Shown: positions 33,862 to 42,000 of the stretch, piece after piece
Numbering within the stretch: the stretch's first letter is position 1
Layout of the letters: each line of letters starts with the position of its first letter
DNA from: Variovorax sp. DXTD-1
GTDB taxonomy: Bacteria > Pseudomonadota > Gammaproteobacteria > Burkholderiales > Burkholderiaceae_C
Assembly (NCBI RefSeq): GCF_003984625.1
Contig: NZ_RWKH01000017.1
Span: 62,001 to 126,000 of the forward strand
DNA length: 64,000 nucleotides
Direction of reading: 5' to 3'
The notes under the pieces: model-generated
Seen by the model: the letters and a program-made list of their open reading frames with translations, nothing else
Told to the model about the DNA's origin: nothing
Database searches by the model: none
Program-made: the position numbers and the translations under genes

Positions 33862-34628
33862 ATGCAAGCCATGCCATTGCGATTTCTCCTTCCGCTTGCC
33901 CTGGGCGCGCTGCTCGCGGCGTGCGGCGGCAGCAACACCGATTCCGGCGTCGAGTCGCCGGGAGCCGGCAAGAGCGCAAAAACCGCCACGCTCGAAGCCG
34001 GTGCCGCCGCCCTGCAGGACAAGCCGCCGCTCGATGCGTTGAACGCGTACCTGGACGGCTTCATTTCTACAGCGGCAACATGCAGGCCCAGATGGAGGCG
34101 CACCACTACTGCTCGGTGCTGAACGAAGAGCTCATCCAGTGCGTGATCTATGACGGCAATGTGAAGAACGCCCGGATCATGGGCGTCGAATACATCGTGA
34201 GCGAACGGCTCTTCAAGTCGCTCCCGGCGCAGGAAAAGGCCCTGTGGCACAGCCATGTGCACGAGGTGAAGTCCGGCCAGCTCATCGCGCCCGGCATTCC
34301 GCAGGCCGCCGAGCACGAGCTCATGAAGAAACTCGTCGGCACCTACGGCAAGACCTTTCACACCTGGCACACCGACATGCACAAGGAACTTCCCACCGGT
34401 GTTCCGCAGCTCATGATGGGATTCACCGCCGACGGGCAGGCCCATGCCGACATGGTGGCGCAGCGCGACAAGCGCTTCGGCGTCGATTCCGCGGAGAAGA
34501 AAAAGAACCGCGAAGACATTCCCGCCCCCGCCATTGCCGAAGGCGCCGACAGCTGGCAAAAAGGCGAGGCGGTGCAGATTGCGGACCCCACCGGCACCGA
34601 GCCGCATGGCGCGCTGCGCAGCCGATGA
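33862..34628 (+). pseudogene. Lipoprotein of the OBAP/DUF1264 family, single-base frameshift
   Basis: The first frame encodes a lipoprotein signal (MQAMPLRFLLPLALGALLAA before CGG, lipobox LLAAC) and runs to LDALNAYLDGF. Near 34062 the family sequence jumps to another frame: HFYSGNMQAQMEAHHYCSVL, then NARIMGVEYIVSERLFKSLP, HSHVHEVKSGQLIAPGIPQA and so on to 34628. One C is missing from what should read GGC-TTC-CAT-TTC. Joined, the product would be about 255 residues, similar to oil-body-associated-protein-like lipoproteins of unknown function. Either a recent mutation or a sequencing error. Confidence 0.75.
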
Positions 34629-34804
34629 GCATCGGCGTGCTCAACTTTCATCGCTGCATCAACTACGGCTCATATTGGCAGGCGCGCCTGCTGGCAGATT
34701 GCCGGCCCTGTTTGCGGCCACCTGAAGAGCGCGCGCCCGGTCGAGAGTTTTGCCTACCAGATGGGCGTGAAAATGCAGGCCGCCGGTTACGTCAGCGGCG
34801 CTGA
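34625..34804 (+). pseudogene. Remnant of a polysaccharide pyruvyl transferase-like gene
   Basis: Starts in an ATGA overlap with the OBAP stop and reads MSIGVLNFHRCINYGSYWQA plus RLLAD, the N-terminus of polysaccharide pyruvyl transferase-type proteins (NxGD/NYGS region). After about 24 codons the similarity ends and the frame becomes Arg/Pro-rich noise. Only the first few percent of the gene survives. Confidence 0.5.
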
Positions 34805-35080
34805 AGGCTGGCCTACCGGCTCAGTCGGCGGCGGCACGGTGGCGGGTTACGCCGCCGGACGACCCCAGCGGCTGAAGCCCTGCGCCGCAAGCTCAACCGC
34901 ACCCGGGTCTTCTTCGCCCGCGACCGATTCCGAGAACGCGCCAGGCCGAATCTGCTTGACCGAATCTTTGTTCATGCCTGTCTGCACCCTAAAAGTGGAA
35001 CACGGCAGCAAGCATCGGCTGCATGCAAGCGCGCCGCGCCAGCAGACGCCCACATGCCCCGTCGGATAGCGCCCACAGCC

Positions 35081-35102
35081 GAAGAAGAAGAAGAAGAAGA
35101 AG
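35081..35102. repeat. GAA trinucleotide repeat
   Basis: Seven GAA units plus one G. It lies outside any supported gene, so slippage here would not switch a known reading frame. Confidence 0.8.
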
Positions 35103-35375
35103 TGTCCAAGCCTCGCCCTCAGCGTGCCATAGCGCGCCATCGCGCCAGGCACGCGCAAGACGAGCACCACGCCATACCGAACGGCTGGACCTGCGAGGCT
35201 GCACCCGGACGTCACGCAGAGATCCCGCTTGCGCGGGACGATCATTCTTTACTCCTGGATTGCCGGCTGGGGCGTTGCCGAGCAGGTCTGAGGATTCATG
35301 ATGGCCGGCACCGCCGCACGTCCCGGCGCCGAGGCCGCTGTTAGCCGCATCCCGAGCTTTCCACGGCTTGCAAAA

Positions 35376-35387
35376 CTTGCGGCAAAT
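35376..35387. promoter_or_regulatory. CTTGCGGCAAAT dyad, same as in the rpoN upstream region
   Basis: The 12-mer CTTGCGGCAAAT is identical to the reverse complement of 46008-46019, and its core TTGCGGCAAA occurs again at 45964. It lies 67 bp before the ATG at 35454. Candidate binding site of a shared regulator. Confidence 0.35.
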
Positions 35388-35453
35388 ACCGGCACGCGGC
35401 AGCCCGCTGCTCTTGCCCTGTCTTGCTCCCACGCCGGGCACGCCGCATGCCAA

Positions 35454-36068
35454 ATGGAACTGTCGCCTTCAGTGTTCCACATTCACATGCCCCCATCTTC
35501 CACCGTCTCCACCGTCGACGGCTCCAGGGATCTGAGCCGCTGCGTGCACGAGGCGCGCAATGCGTTGGCTGCCATCTCGTCCGCGAGCGAGGTGCTCGCT
35601 CAAGTCGAGCTCCCGCAAGCCGTCTTGCACGAAGCGGCCGTCGTAGTTTCACGGCAGGTTCGCCAGCTCTCGGCCCGGATGAACGAACTCGTCGACCATG
35701 CCCAGCGGGCCGCAGGCGAGCCCGGCCGTGCGCTGGTCGTGTCCGACGACGCGAAGCTGCTGGCGGTGCTTGGAGGGCTTCTTTCGGACGCGGGATACAG
35801 GGTCGACCTTGCCGCGAGCAGCGACGACGGCTACAGCGCCCTCATGAATCGGGTGCCAGAAATCGCGGTGGTCGACGTGCGGACCTCGACCGGCTCGGCG
35901 CTGTCGATGGGCCGCCGTGCGCGAGACGCCGGCTTCGAAGGCCGCATGGTGGCCGTGTGGGGTTCATCGCTGGCGCAGCACCAGCAGGACAAGGGCGGAA
36001 TCGCCGGATTCGATGCCGTGCTTGCAAGGACCTTCGAGCCCGCCGCCCTGCGCGCCGCGATCGCCTGA
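35454..36068 (+). CDS. DHp-like helix plus degenerate receiver protein
   Basis: About 204 residues if the ATG at 35454 is used (no ribosome site; frame open back to 35298). Residues 20-85 look like a histidine-kinase dimerisation helix pair with a possible phospho-His (SRCVHEARNALAAISSASEV) but no ATPase follows. Residues 92-204 form a receiver: RALVVSDDAKLLAVLGGLL, phospho-Asp in IAVVDVRTSTG; the usual conserved Lys after strand 5 is replaced (RTFEP), so phosphorylation signalling may be altered. It could act as a phospho-sink or adaptor for the neighbouring hybrid kinases. Confidence 0.6.
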   Translation: MELSPSVFHIHMPPSSTVSTVDGSRDLSRCVHEARNALAAISSASEVLAQVELPQAVLHEAAVVVSRQVRQLSARMNELVDHAQRAAGEPGRALVVSDDAKLLAVLGGLLSDAGYRVDLAASSDDGYSALMNRVPEIAVVDVRTSTGSALSMGRRARDAGFEGRMVAVWGSSLAQHQQDKGGIAGFDAVLARTFEPAALRAAIA

Positions 36069-36089
36069 CCGCGGCGGCCTGCTATCTAC

Positions 36090-36305
36090 TTACTCCTGCT
36101 GCTGCGTGTTCGCGGCTCCCTGCGCCCGCGCGCTCAGGCTCTTCGCCCTCGCATTGCGGGCTTCTTCGGGGGTGAATTCGTGGGCAAGCCCCAGCTCATG
36201 CGCGGTGCGCCCGCCCTTCCTGGCGATCTCTCTCTGGCGTTCGGGATCCATTCCTGCAAAGCCGCGCCGGCTGCGGATGCGCCCTTCTTGATCGTTTATT
36301 GACAT
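36090..36305 (-). CDS. KGG-repeat stress protein
   Basis: A 71-residue hydrophilic protein with GFAGMDPERQREIARKGGRT and AHELGLAHEFTPEEARNARA, the 'stress-induced KGG' motif of E. coli YciG and relatives. Such proteins accumulate in stationary phase or under desiccation and acid stress. The ATG at 36305 follows AAGGAAAG. A near-consensus sigma-54 promoter lies at 36389-36374, giving a leader of about 58 nt. Downstream of the ferritin-like gene on the same strand. Confidence 0.82.
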   Translation of the reverse strand: MSINDQEGRIRSRRGFAGMDPERQREIARKGGRTAHELGLAHEFTPEEARNARAKSLSARAQGAANTQQQE

Positions 36306-36373
36306 GCTTTCCTTCGCTCCGCGAACACAGTGCGGACCTGTGCGCGCAACCGCTGCGCGCAGGTCCTGCATGG

Positions 36374-36389
36374 GGCAAGCGACGTGCCC
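36374..36389 (-). promoter_or_regulatory. Sigma-54 promoter before the KGG gene
   Basis: Minus strand reads GGGCACGTCGCTTGCC: GGCACG, four bases, TTGC. GG and GC are 12 bp apart as required. Expected start near 36363. Differs from YTGGCACGN4TTGC only at the first T. Confidence 0.65.
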
Positions 36390-36430
36390 GCCCCGGCGCC
36401 GGGGTGCGGGCAGAAAAGCCAGCCTCCAGC

Positions 36431-36928
36431 TCACTCCTCGGCAATGGCCTCTTCCATGGCCTGCGCCTCGGCCAGCGCGCTGAGCTTGCCGTCGGTCGCC
36501 GTTTCCTCGGCCAGCGAGGCTTCGAGCAACGACACGGCTTCCGTGTGCCCCAGTTTCTTGGCCAGCGTGCACAGCGAGTTGTAGCCCGCAATCTCGTAGT
36601 GCTCGACCTTGCGCGCCGCGCCGATCAAGGCGGCGTCGAGCACCGGGCCCTTCTCGATCTGGTCGATCAGCGAATCGCCTTCCTCGACCAGGCCGGCCAT
36701 GCCTTCGCACTTGATGCGCTTGATCTTGATCTGCAGCAGCTCGGCGATCTGCTCGATGCGCTCGACCTGGCCGCGCGTCTCTTCCAGATGCATCTCGAAG
36801 GCCGAGGCAAGGCCTTCGTCGGTGGCGGCGCGGGCCAGCTTGGGCAGCGAGCGCGTCATCTGCTTTTCTGCGCTGTAGGTGTCGGAGAGCTCGTGAATGA
36901 AAAGGTCGGAGAGGCTTTTGACGGGCAT
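36431..36928 (-). CDS. Ferritin-like DUF892 (YciE-type) protein
   Basis: A 165-residue four-helix protein: MPVKSLSDLFIHELSDTYSA, EKQMTRSLPKLARAATDEGL, FEMHLEETRGQVERIEQI, VEHYEIAGYNSLCTLAKKLG, SLLEASLAEETATDGKL. Paired Glu/His residues (HELSD..AE, HLEET, EHYE, EE) would form a di-metal site as in YciE/YciF. Probably a stress-related iron or peroxide-handling protein. ATG at 36928; it precedes the KGG gene, matching the yciG-yciF-yciE arrangement of enterics, and is divergent from manganese catalase. Confidence 0.85.
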   Translation of the reverse strand: MPVKSLSDLFIHELSDTYSAEKQMTRSLPKLARAATDEGLASAFEMHLEETRGQVERIEQIAELLQIKIKRIKCEGMAGLVEEGDSLIDQIEKGPVLDAALIGAARKVEHYEIAGYNSLCTLAKKLGHTEAVSLLEASLAEETATDGKLSALAEAQAMEEAIAEE

Positions 36929-36942
36929 GCCGCACGCGTGGG

Positions 36943-36958
36943 GGGCACGCCGCTTGCC
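36943..36958 (+). promoter_or_regulatory. Sigma-54 promoter before manganese catalase
   Basis: GGGCACGCCGCTTGCC: GGCACG, four bases, TTGC, correct 12-bp GG to GC distance. Expected start near 36969, leader of about 68 nt to the ATG at 37037. Confidence 0.65.
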
Positions 36959-37036
36959 GCGTAAAAAGCGCGGCGGTGCCGAAGGCGCGGCCGTTCGTTC
37001 AACAGACCCAGACCCAACCCAACGCAAGGAGTCCCC

Positions 37037-37960
37037 ATGTTTTCTCACAACAAGCGACTGCAATACACGGTGCGCGTGAGCGAGACCAATCCCGGCCTCG
37101 CCAACCTCATGCTCGAGCAGTTCGGCGGCCCGCAGGGCGAGCTGGCCGCTGCCTGCCGCTACTTCACCCAGGCGCTCGGCGACGACGACCCGGGCCGCAA
37201 GGACATGCTGTTCGATATCTCGACCGAAGAGCTGAGCCATCTCGAGATCATCGGCACCATCGTCGGCATGCTCAACAAGGGCGCCAAGGGGCGGCTGGCC
37301 GAAGGCGTGGAAGAGCAAGGCGAGATGTACCGCACCATCACCGGCGCTGGCAACGACAGCCACATCACGCAGGTGCTCTACGGCGGCGGGCCGCCGCTGG
37401 TCAACTCGGCCGGCGTGCCGTGGACGGCCGCCTACATCGACACCATCGGCGAGCCCACGGCGGACTTGCGCTCCAACATCGCTGCCGAGGCGCGCGCCAA
37501 GATCGTGTACGAACGGCTCATCAACCTGACCGACGATCCGGGCGTGAAGGACGCGCTGACCTTCCTGATGACGCGCGAGATCGCACACCAGAAGTCTTTC
37601 GAGAAGGCGCTGTATTCCATCGAGCCCAACTTCCCGCCGGGCAAGCTGCCGGGCGACCCGCGCTTCACCAACGTGTACTTCCGCATGTCCAAGAGCGACG
37701 CGGACCTGCGCGGCCCCTGGAACCAGGGCGAGCGGTGGGACTTCGTGCCCGTCACGCAAGAGTCTGGGCCGGTGGACGGCGGCGACGGCCTGGCCACCGT
37801 CGAGCTCAGCGATGCGGATGCGCCGGTGCTGCAGCAGATGGCGGCGCGCACTCAGTCGCGCCCCGACGGCGATCCGCTCACCGGCGCGGAGCTCGGCATG
37901 GGCGAAGGCCCGGCGCTGCCCGCGGGTGCCGATGGCACCATGCCGCCAACAAAGAAGTAA
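37037..37960 (+). CDS. katN: Manganese catalase
   Basis: A 307-residue non-haem catalase: FGGPQGELAAACRYFTQALG (first bridging Glu), DISTEELSHLEIIGTIVGML (Glu and His ligands), ARAKIVYERLINLTDDPGVK and LMTREIAHQKSFEKAL (last Glu and His). It splits H2O2 in the cytoplasm using a di-manganese centre. Ribosome site AAGGAG before the ATG at 37037. A sigma-54 promoter precedes it. Convergent with CheB, 19 bp apart. Confidence 0.94.
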   Translation: MFSHNKRLQYTVRVSETNPGLANLMLEQFGGPQGELAAACRYFTQALGDDDPGRKDMLFDISTEELSHLEIIGTIVGMLNKGAKGRLAEGVEEQGEMYRTITGAGNDSHITQVLYGGGPPLVNSAGVPWTAAYIDTIGEPTADLRSNIAAEARAKIVYERLINLTDDPGVKDALTFLMTREIAHQKSFEKALYSIEPNFPPGKLPGDPRFTNVYFRMSKSDADLRGPWNQGERWDFVPVTQESGPVDGGDGLATVELSDADAPVLQQMAARTQSRPDGDPLTGAELGMGEGPALPAGADGTMPPTKK

Positions 37961-37979
37961 CGGCGCAGGAACGAAGGGC

Positions 37980-38990
37980 TCAGCTCGCGTCGAAACTGGC
38001 CGGGCTGGGCGCCTTCACGGTGAGCTTGCGCAACGCGGCGCTCACCGCCGCGAGCTCGTCGGCTTCGCGCAGCGACTTCTCGGCGTTGCCGACGCCTTCC
38101 ACCTTCTGGACCTCGGCCAGCCGCCGCAGCATGGCTTCCTTCTCCTGCATGGCGCGCAGGCTGGTCCATAGCGCGGCGTCGGTCACCTCTTCCTGCGTGG
38201 CCGCGAGACTGCGTGCACTGAAGGCGTGGCCCGTGTGGCAGCGGTAGCGAACCGGGTGCTTGTCGTGCAGCTCGAACAGCACGCCCCCGCAGTCGGGGCA
38301 GCTGAACATCGAGGGCTCGCCGATCACCTTCAGGTTTTCCACCGTGCGGTCTCCCAGTGCCACGGCGTATTCGCGGCGCAGCGTGGCAGGCGCCTCGAAA
38401 GCCGGCAAGTCCGGCCGCGGTTGCGCCAACTGCAACAGGAGCTTGCCCATGCCGCGCAACGCAACGACGTGGTCCACCTGCACCGCCGCCATCGCGCTCT
38501 GCGGCATGCTGGGTTCATGGGCTTCGGCCGGATCCTGGTCGACCGCGATGCCGCCGCAGTCCTTGATGGCGCGCAAGCCGGCACTGCCGTCGTCGAGCCT
38601 GCCGGTAAGAACCACGCCCACGGCGCGGGGGCCGTAATCCAGTGCGGCGGAACGGAACAACGGATCGATGGCGGGGCGGGCATGGTGCTCCTTGGGTCCA
38701 CGCGTCAGGCGAACCACGCCGCCCTCGAGCAGCATGTGGTGGTCGGGCGGCGCGATGTAGATGGTGCCCGCTGCGGGCACGTCGCCCTGCTTCACCTCGA
38801 CCGCGCGGTTCGGCCCGCGGTCGTTGAGCAGGGAAGCAAGATGGCTGCGGTGGGCGCCGATGTGCTGCACGAAGAAAATCGGCGCGGGAAAATCGGCCGG
38901 CAATTCAGCGACCAGATCGAGCATTGCATAGACGCCGCCTACGGAAGCGCCAATGAAGATGGCTTGGTTTGGGGGAGAAGAGTTGAGCAT
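37980..38990 (-). CDS. Stand-alone CheB-type methylesterase
   Basis: A 336-residue protein without the usual receiver. The CheB catalytic domain (about 8-190) has Ser in FIGASVGGVYAML, His in FFVQHIGAHRSHL and Asp in LTGRLDDGSAGLR. A zinc-ribbon-like tail follows (FSCPDCGGVLFEL ... RYRCHTGHAF) and a C-terminal helical region. It would remove methyl groups from a receptor or other glutamate-methylated protein, paired with the CheR domains of the neighbouring hybrid kinases. ATG at 38990. Confidence 0.87.
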   Translation of the reverse strand: MLNSSPPNQAIFIGASVGGVYAMLDLVAELPADFPAPIFFVQHIGAHRSHLASLLNDRGPNRAVEVKQGDVPAAGTIYIAPPDHHMLLEGGVVRLTRGPKEHHARPAIDPLFRSAALDYGPRAVGVVLTGRLDDGSAGLRAIKDCGGIAVDQDPAEAHEPSMPQSAMAAVQVDHVVALRGMGKLLLQLAQPRPDLPAFEAPATLRREYAVALGDRTVENLKVIGEPSMFSCPDCGGVLFELHDKHPVRYRCHTGHAFSARSLAATQEEVTDAALWTSLRAMQEKEAMLRRLAEVQKVEGVGNAEKSLREADELAAVSAALRKLTVKAPSPASFDAS

Positions 38991-39036
38991 TCCTGACCAG
39001 CAGAAGAACACGAATTGGTACGTTGTCCCCCCTTCT

Positions 39037-39052
39037 GGCAAGCGGCAGGCCC
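39037..39052 (-). promoter_or_regulatory. Weak sigma-54-like promoter before cheB
   Basis: Minus strand GGGCCTGCCGCTTGCC: correct spacing and TTGC element but -24 reads GGCCTG in place of GGCACG. Expected start about 36 bp before the ATG at 38990. Weaker than the other sites. Confidence 0.35.
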
Positions 39053-39082
39053 GGCGTTCCCCCGGCGCCGCGTTCCCCGCCG

Positions 39083-42000
39083 TCAGCCGTCCGTAGCCGC
39101 CGCTCCGTCGCGCGCCCGCAGCAGGCGTTGCACGTCTGCCGCGGCCACCGGCTTGACCAGGTGCTCGTCGAATCCCGCCTCCAGGGCGGCAAGCTTGTCT
39201 TCAGGCTGGCTCCATCCCGTGGCCGCCACAAGAAGCATGCCGCGTCCCCAGGGCTGCGCCCGAATCCGGCGCGCCACCTCATGGCCGTCAAGCCCCGGCA
39301 TGCCGATGTCGAGCACGGCCGCATCGGGCCGGAAGTGCTCCGCCACCCGCAGCGCATCGACCCCGTTGTCGGCGGTTTTTACGCTGAAGCCCGAAATTGC
39401 CAGCATGCGCGCCATGCCCCACAGGGCGTCCACGTTGTCGTCCGCCAGCAGCACGCGCTGCGGAGCGCCTTCGGCCGATGCAGCCGCTGAAACCGCGTCC
39501 AGGTTCGGGTGCACGGGCGCGGCTTCGACCGTGCGCGGCTCCGCAAGCGGAATGCGCACGGTGAACCGGCTCCCGCAGCCGAGCCCCCTGCTCTCGCCCG
39601 TGACGCTGCCGCCATGCAGCTCGACGATGTTGCGCACCAGCGCCAGCCCGATGCCCAGGCCGCCGGCCGAGCGCTCGTGCCCATGCACGCTCTGCGTGAA
39701 CATCTCGAACATGGTGTCGACCGTGTCCGGGTCCATGCCGATGCCGTTGTCCACAACTTCGAAGATCGCATGGCCGGCGTCGGCATCGGCACGTACCGAC
39801 AGGCGTATGTCGCCGCTCTCCGGCGTGTACTTGGCGGCGTTGGAGAGCAGGTTCGAGATCACCTGCGTGAGGCGCATCGGATCGGCGTCGAGCGGTATCC
39901 CGGCGGCGGCAACATCCAGTTCCAGCTTGTGGCGGCCCTGCTCCATCAGCGGGCGGGTCACTTCCAGCGCCGCATCGACGATGCCCTGCGCCGTGACCCT
40001 CTCTCGGCGCAGCACCAGCCGGCCCCGCCGCAGGCTGGACACGTCGAGCAAGTCGCCCAGCAGCACCTTCATGGCGGCTGCCTGGCGCCGCACCACATGC
40101 GCGGCGCGTGCCTGCTCCTGGGTTGGGAGCTGCTCGGGCGCCAGCAGTTCGGCGGCCCCGCTGATCGAGGCGAGCGGATTGCGCAGTTCGTGCGAAAGCA
40201 CGGCCAGAAAGCGGTCCTTGGCCGCGTCGGCGGCTTCGAGCGCCTGGCGCGCGGCCTCGTGGGCGCGCAGCGCATCGAGCAGCTCCCCGCGGCTTTGCTC
40301 CACCTCCTGCTGCGCGGCGCGCTGCTCGCTCTGGTCGCGCAGCACCTTCACCATGCCGACGACCGCACCCTCGCCGTTGTGCATGGGCATGAGCGCGCCG
40401 CTGGCCCAGAAGCGCGAGCCGTCCTTGCGCTGGTGCAGCCGGTCGTCGGCCGCCCTGCCGGCGGCAAGCGCGGTGCGGGCCTCTTCCTGCGGGGCGCCCG
40501 CCGCGCGGTCTTCCTCGGTAAAGATGATGTCGGCCGAACGGCCGAGAATCTCGGCCTCGGTATAGCCGAGGAGGCGCTCGGCGCCGGTGTTCCAGCTTTT
40601 CACGCGGCGCTCCATGTCGACCGAGAAGATCGCGTAGTCGACGGCGTTTTCGAGCATCAATCGGAAGCGCTCCTCGCTTTCGCGCAGCGCTTCTTCGGCG
40701 GCCTTGCGCTCGCTGATGTCGCTGCACACGATGAGCGCGGAATCGGGCTTGCCGCCCGCGTTGGTGAGCACCGTCACGCTCTTGTGCAGCCAGATGAAGG
40801 AACCGTCCTTGCGGACATTGCGGCTCTCGCTCTGGAATGGCTCGCCATGCTGTGCCAGCCGCGCGAACAACGCCGAGATGGCGGGCTTGTCGGCGGCATG
40901 CACCAGGTCGAGCGCGCTCACGCCGGCGAGCTCGTTCTCGCCGTAGCCCATGAGCTCGTGATAGCAGGTGTTGGCAAAGGTGATCTCGCCGTCGAGCCGG
41001 GTTTGCGCCACGCCCACCGAAGCCTGGTTGACGATGGCGCTGAAGCGCTCTTGCGACTGCCGCAGCGACTCCTGCGCCTCCTTCCGCTCGGTAATGTCGA
41101 CAAAGGTGAGCACCACGCCGGCAATGCGGTCTTCGATGGTGCGGTAGGGCCGCACGCGCGCCAGGTACCAGTTGCCGGCACTGTCGCCCACTTCGCGCTC
41201 CGAAGGCTGCAGCGTCTCCAGCACCTTGCGCGCATCCGCCGCAAGCTGCGGGTAGTCCAGCGGCGTGGTCAGATCGGAGAGTGGCCGCCCCACATCGGTG
41301 GCAATCAGCTTGAAGATGGCAACCGCGCTGGGCGTGAAACGGGTCACGCGGAACTCGCGGTCCAGGAACACCGTGGCAATGGCGGTCGCGTCCATCAGGT
41401 TCAGCATGTCGCTGTTGGCCTGGCCCAGGTCGTCCACCTTGCTCTTGAGCTCGTGGTTGACGGTCGTGAGCTCTTCGTTGATGGACTGCAATTCTTCGCG
41501 GCTGGTCTCGAGCTCTTCGGTCGCCGAATGGAGCTCTTCGTTCATGGCGTGCAGTTCCTCGTTGCTCGCCTTGAGTTCCTCGGTCGAGGTCTCGTACTGC
41601 TCCACGGTTTCGCGCAACTGCGACTTCAGGCGCATCACCTCGCGCTCCAGGTGCTCGGCGATGGGCTCCGCATCCACGCGCGGAACCACGATGCTGCCGT
41701 GCCCAACGGCGGGCTCGCCCTGCCGCAGCAACACCAGCAACCCGCCGCCAATCTCTTCCACCGGGATCACGTGGAGCGACACCTCGGCTTGGGCCTGGCC
41801 CAGCCGCACCCGCACCGGCGCCACTTCGACGGGCTGGCGCCTTTCGTTCACGTGATAGAGCGCGGTCTGCAGCTCGGCCTTCAGGTCGGGCACGATGGCG
41901 CGCAGCACGTTGCGCGACGGCTCGCCGCCGCTGAAGTGCAGGAACGCCGTTGCCGCAGGCGAGACGTGCAGCATCTCGTGGTTCGAATCCAGCAGGATGG

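Larger units (their letters stand above)
34805..35453. other. Gene-poor stretch with fragments and a GAA repeat
   Basis: No convincing gene. One plus-strand frame (about 34700-34830) reads protein-like (SFAYQMGVKMQAAGYVSGAE) but has no start or family. A 42-codon minus-strand ORF (34975-34847, MNKDSVKQIRPGAFSESVAG) is possible. There is a 22-bp GAA repeat at 35081, a perfect hairpin TCCCGC-TTGC-GCGGGA at 35223-35238, and a CTTGCGGCAAAT dyad at 35376. The region looks like an eroded insertion or deletion site. Confidence 0.5.

Noticed and set aside
34975..35245. Minus-strand frame with a run of phenylalanines
   Set aside because: The Phe run is only the GAA repeat read backwards; no family or ribosome site.
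35391..35412. CGGCACGCGGCAGCCCG as a sigma-54 promoter of the DHp-receiver gene
   Set aside because: The -24 box is good but the -12 box reads AGCC in place of TTGC.
36929..37036. A minus-strand sigma-54 promoter for the DUF892 gene
   Set aside because: The best candidate (GGCACCGCCGCGCT) lacks a TTGC element at the right distance.
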